From NCBI RefSeq assembly GCF_030272615.1, contig NC_081414.1, forward strand, positions 521,298,185-521,362,184: 64,000 nt of DNA, written 5' to 3'. The notes under the pieces were generated by a model. It saw only the letters and a program-made list of their open reading frames with translations. It made no database searches and was not told the origin of the DNA. The stretch comes from Cryptomeria japonica. Its lineage: Eukaryota > Streptophyta > Pinopsida > Cupressales > Cupressaceae. Below, piece after piece: positions 62,616 through 64,000 of this stretch (positions are counted from its first letter, which is position 1; the number at the start of each line of letters is the position of its first letter). Made by a program: the position numbers and the translations under genes.

Positions 62616-62627
62616 TGGTATCAGAGC
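62616..62627 (+). promoter_or_regulatory. Element L primer-binding site (tRNA-iMet)
   Basis: Perfect TGGTATCAGAGC, two bases after the LTR end. Confidence 0.95.
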
Positions 62628-62670
62628 TTAGTCCTGTTTTTATAGAAGTTTAACAACTTGAGGAGATCCA

Positions 62671-64000
62671 ATGTCTACTAATTATTTCAGAAAGGATAGT
62701 CCTAAACTTGATGGAACCAACTATGGGATATGGAAAATTAGAATGGAGACTCATCTGAATTGCATTGGTAAAGACATCTGGGAAGTTACTAAAAATGGTT
62801 ATACTACTATTGTAGCTGGTCAAACTACTCCTACTACTTTAGCCAAAGATGAAGAAAATGATTGCAAAGTTAGAGAAGCACTCTTGAGCACATTATCAGA
62901 TCAACAAATCATGGGATTATCAGATAGATCCACTGCAAAAGCTATTTGGGATCATCTGGAAACACTGAATGAAGGAGATTCCATAGTCAAAATTGCAAAA
63001 CTTGAAAGCTTCCGAGTCAGGTATGAACATCTAAAAATGGAAGAAGATGAAAGGATTTATGCTTTTATGGAAAGAGTAAATGAAATTGTTTTGGGTATCA
63101 AATGTTGTGGAGGAACCTTGAGTGAAGATGAGATTGTTTCAAAAACCTTAAAAGGTTTGCCACAGGCATATAAAATGAAGGTTACTGCTATAAATGAGTT
63201 AAGAACAATTCCTAATACATCAGTAACTAGGGATACATTGATTGGAAAACTTTCAGCTTTTGAAATTGAGGAATTTGGTCTTGTTACTACTATAAAAACT
63301 GATTTGGCCTTCAAAGCATCAACATCATATACTCCATCCTTTGATAAATCAGACTGGAGAGCCTTTTATGCAAGAGAACTTGAAGAAACCAGGAAGGAGA
63401 ATGAAGAGCTTGAAGAACTTGAAGCACTATTCGCAAGAAAAATGCCAAAAGGTCCAATTGGAAGTAAGTATGAAGGTAAAGTACCCTTTAAATGTTTCAA
63501 TTGCAATAATATTGGTCATATGGCTTCAAGATGCCCTGATAGACACGCTAGACTAAGAGAAGAAGCTAGAAGGACATACAAACCTAATCCTGAATATCAG
63601 AGATACAGATTTAAGAAAAACAAAGATAAATCTTGTTATATTGCTGATGAAGGTGTGACCAATGATTCTAATGAAGATCCAGCAGACAATGGATGGGTCT
63701 TTATTGCTATAATAGAAGATCAACCAGTACCTATTTCTCAACTGGTAGAACAAGCCCTAGTAGCTAAAGTTGAATCAAAGGATGAATGGATTATTGACTT
63801 AGGATGCTCACATCACATGACTGGAGACAAAGGTAAATTTTTGAACTTTCAAGAATACAATGGAGGTTTAGTAAGATTCGGAGATGACAAAGCCTATTCA
63901 ATCAAAGGTAAGGGTTCAATATCTCTTGATGGTAAACATAACACTGACAATGTCTACCATGTTGAAGGATTAAAACATAATCTTTTAAGTGTTAGTCAAT
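62671..64000 (+). CDS. Element L: gag-protease-pre-integrase, open to the window edge
   Basis: ATG at 62671, 44 bp after the primer site, opens a frame with no stop for 443 codons up to base 64000. Residues 1-230 form the copia gag capsid: YGIWKIRMETHL, then KAIWDHLETLNEG, FMERVNEIV, LKGLPQAYKM. An acidic helix (RKENEELEELEALF) precedes the zinc knuckle CFNCNNIGHMASRC from residue 275 (63493). The protease active site has DLG instead of DSG: Asp is codon 376 (63796-63798), followed by Leu (TTA) where Ser or Thr is catalytically required. GCSHHMTGDK and YHVEGLKHNLLSVSQ follow normally. This is the only intact copia reading frame in the window, but its protease is probably inactive. Integrase, RT and RNase H lie outside. 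Confidence 0.93.
   Translation, partial: MSTNYFRKDSPKLDGTNYGIWKIRMETHLNCIGKDIWEVTKNGYTTIVAGQTTPTTLAKDEENDCKVREALLSTLSDQQIMGLSDRSTAKAIWDHLETLNEGDSIVKIAKLESFRVRYEHLKMEEDERIYAFMERVNEIVLGIKCCGGTLSEDEIVSKTLKGLPQAYKMKVTAINELRTIPNTSVTRDTLIGKLSAFEIEEFGLVTTIKTDLAFKASTSYTPSFDKSDWRAFYARELEETRKENEELEELEALFARKMPKGPIGSKYEGKVPFKCFNCNNIGHMASRCPDRHARLREEARRTYKPNPEYQRYRFKKNKDKSCYIADEGVTNDSNEDPADNGWVFIAIIEDQPVPISQLVEQALVAKVESKDEWIIDLGCSHHMTGDKGKFLNFQEYNGGLVRFGDDKAYSIKGKGSISLDGKHNTDNVYHVEGLKHNLLSVSQ

Overview
The window is plant nuclear DNA made almost entirely of LTR retrotransposons. I find no host gene, tRNA, rRNA, CRISPR array or bacterial feature. The mix of Ty1/copia and Ty3/gypsy elements, the many primer-binding sites (PBS) matching initiator tRNA-Met, the very long LTRs (up to 4.8 kb) and the nested insertions point to a seed plant with a large genome. 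A gymnosperm is my guess; the sequence does not prove it.

Layout, using letters for elements: (A) 1-2171, minus-strand copia: gag, PBS and 5' LTR, running off the left edge. (T) 3817-4412, with a 21-bp continuation at 31755-31775: remnant of an old plus-strand gypsy gag-pol resembling the Tat/Ogre group. (D) 4413-31749, minus: 4.5-kb LTRs around about 3.8 kb of non-coding DNA, with a perfect 5-bp target-site duplication (TSD); LARD-like. (E) 11471-25994, plus, inside D: a young Tekay/Del-type chromovirus with 4.8-kb LTRs, a perfect TSD and gag-pol broken by two TAG codons and one frameshift. (B) 31776-37264, minus copia: 3' LTR, polypurine tract (PPT), decayed pol and gag. (C) from 37265, plus copia inserted in B's gag. 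C's LTR is interrupted by a truncated gypsy LTR (H, 37556-39028), and its coding region by a solo gypsy LTR (G, 42834-46732). (F) from 46936: start of an unclassified LTR element inserted in C's RT. (J) from 47343: an LTR element with a zinc-knuckle gag-like ORF and a second reading frame of about 1,136 codons, but no protease, integrase or RT. (K) from 54416: decayed copia inserted in J's 3' LTR. (L) from 61518: copia inserted in K's 3' LTR, with an open gag-protease frame running off the right edge.

The right part is thus a seven-level nest, T > B > C > F > J > K > L, of which only left halves are visible. LTR divergence judged by eye (J about 8%, K about 4-5%, D about 1%, E about 0.4%) agrees with the nesting order.

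The signals least explained by standard annotation are: arrays of GC-rich hairpins in the gypsy LTRs (core CCACTGTG-N6-CACAGTGG in E, G and H; a strict 30-bp hairpin repeat in D); two further small hairpins shared by these LTRs with paired substitutions; and the pol-less element J with its large unknown ORF2. Recurrent TAG stops where CAG is expected suggest decay of methylated CHG sites.
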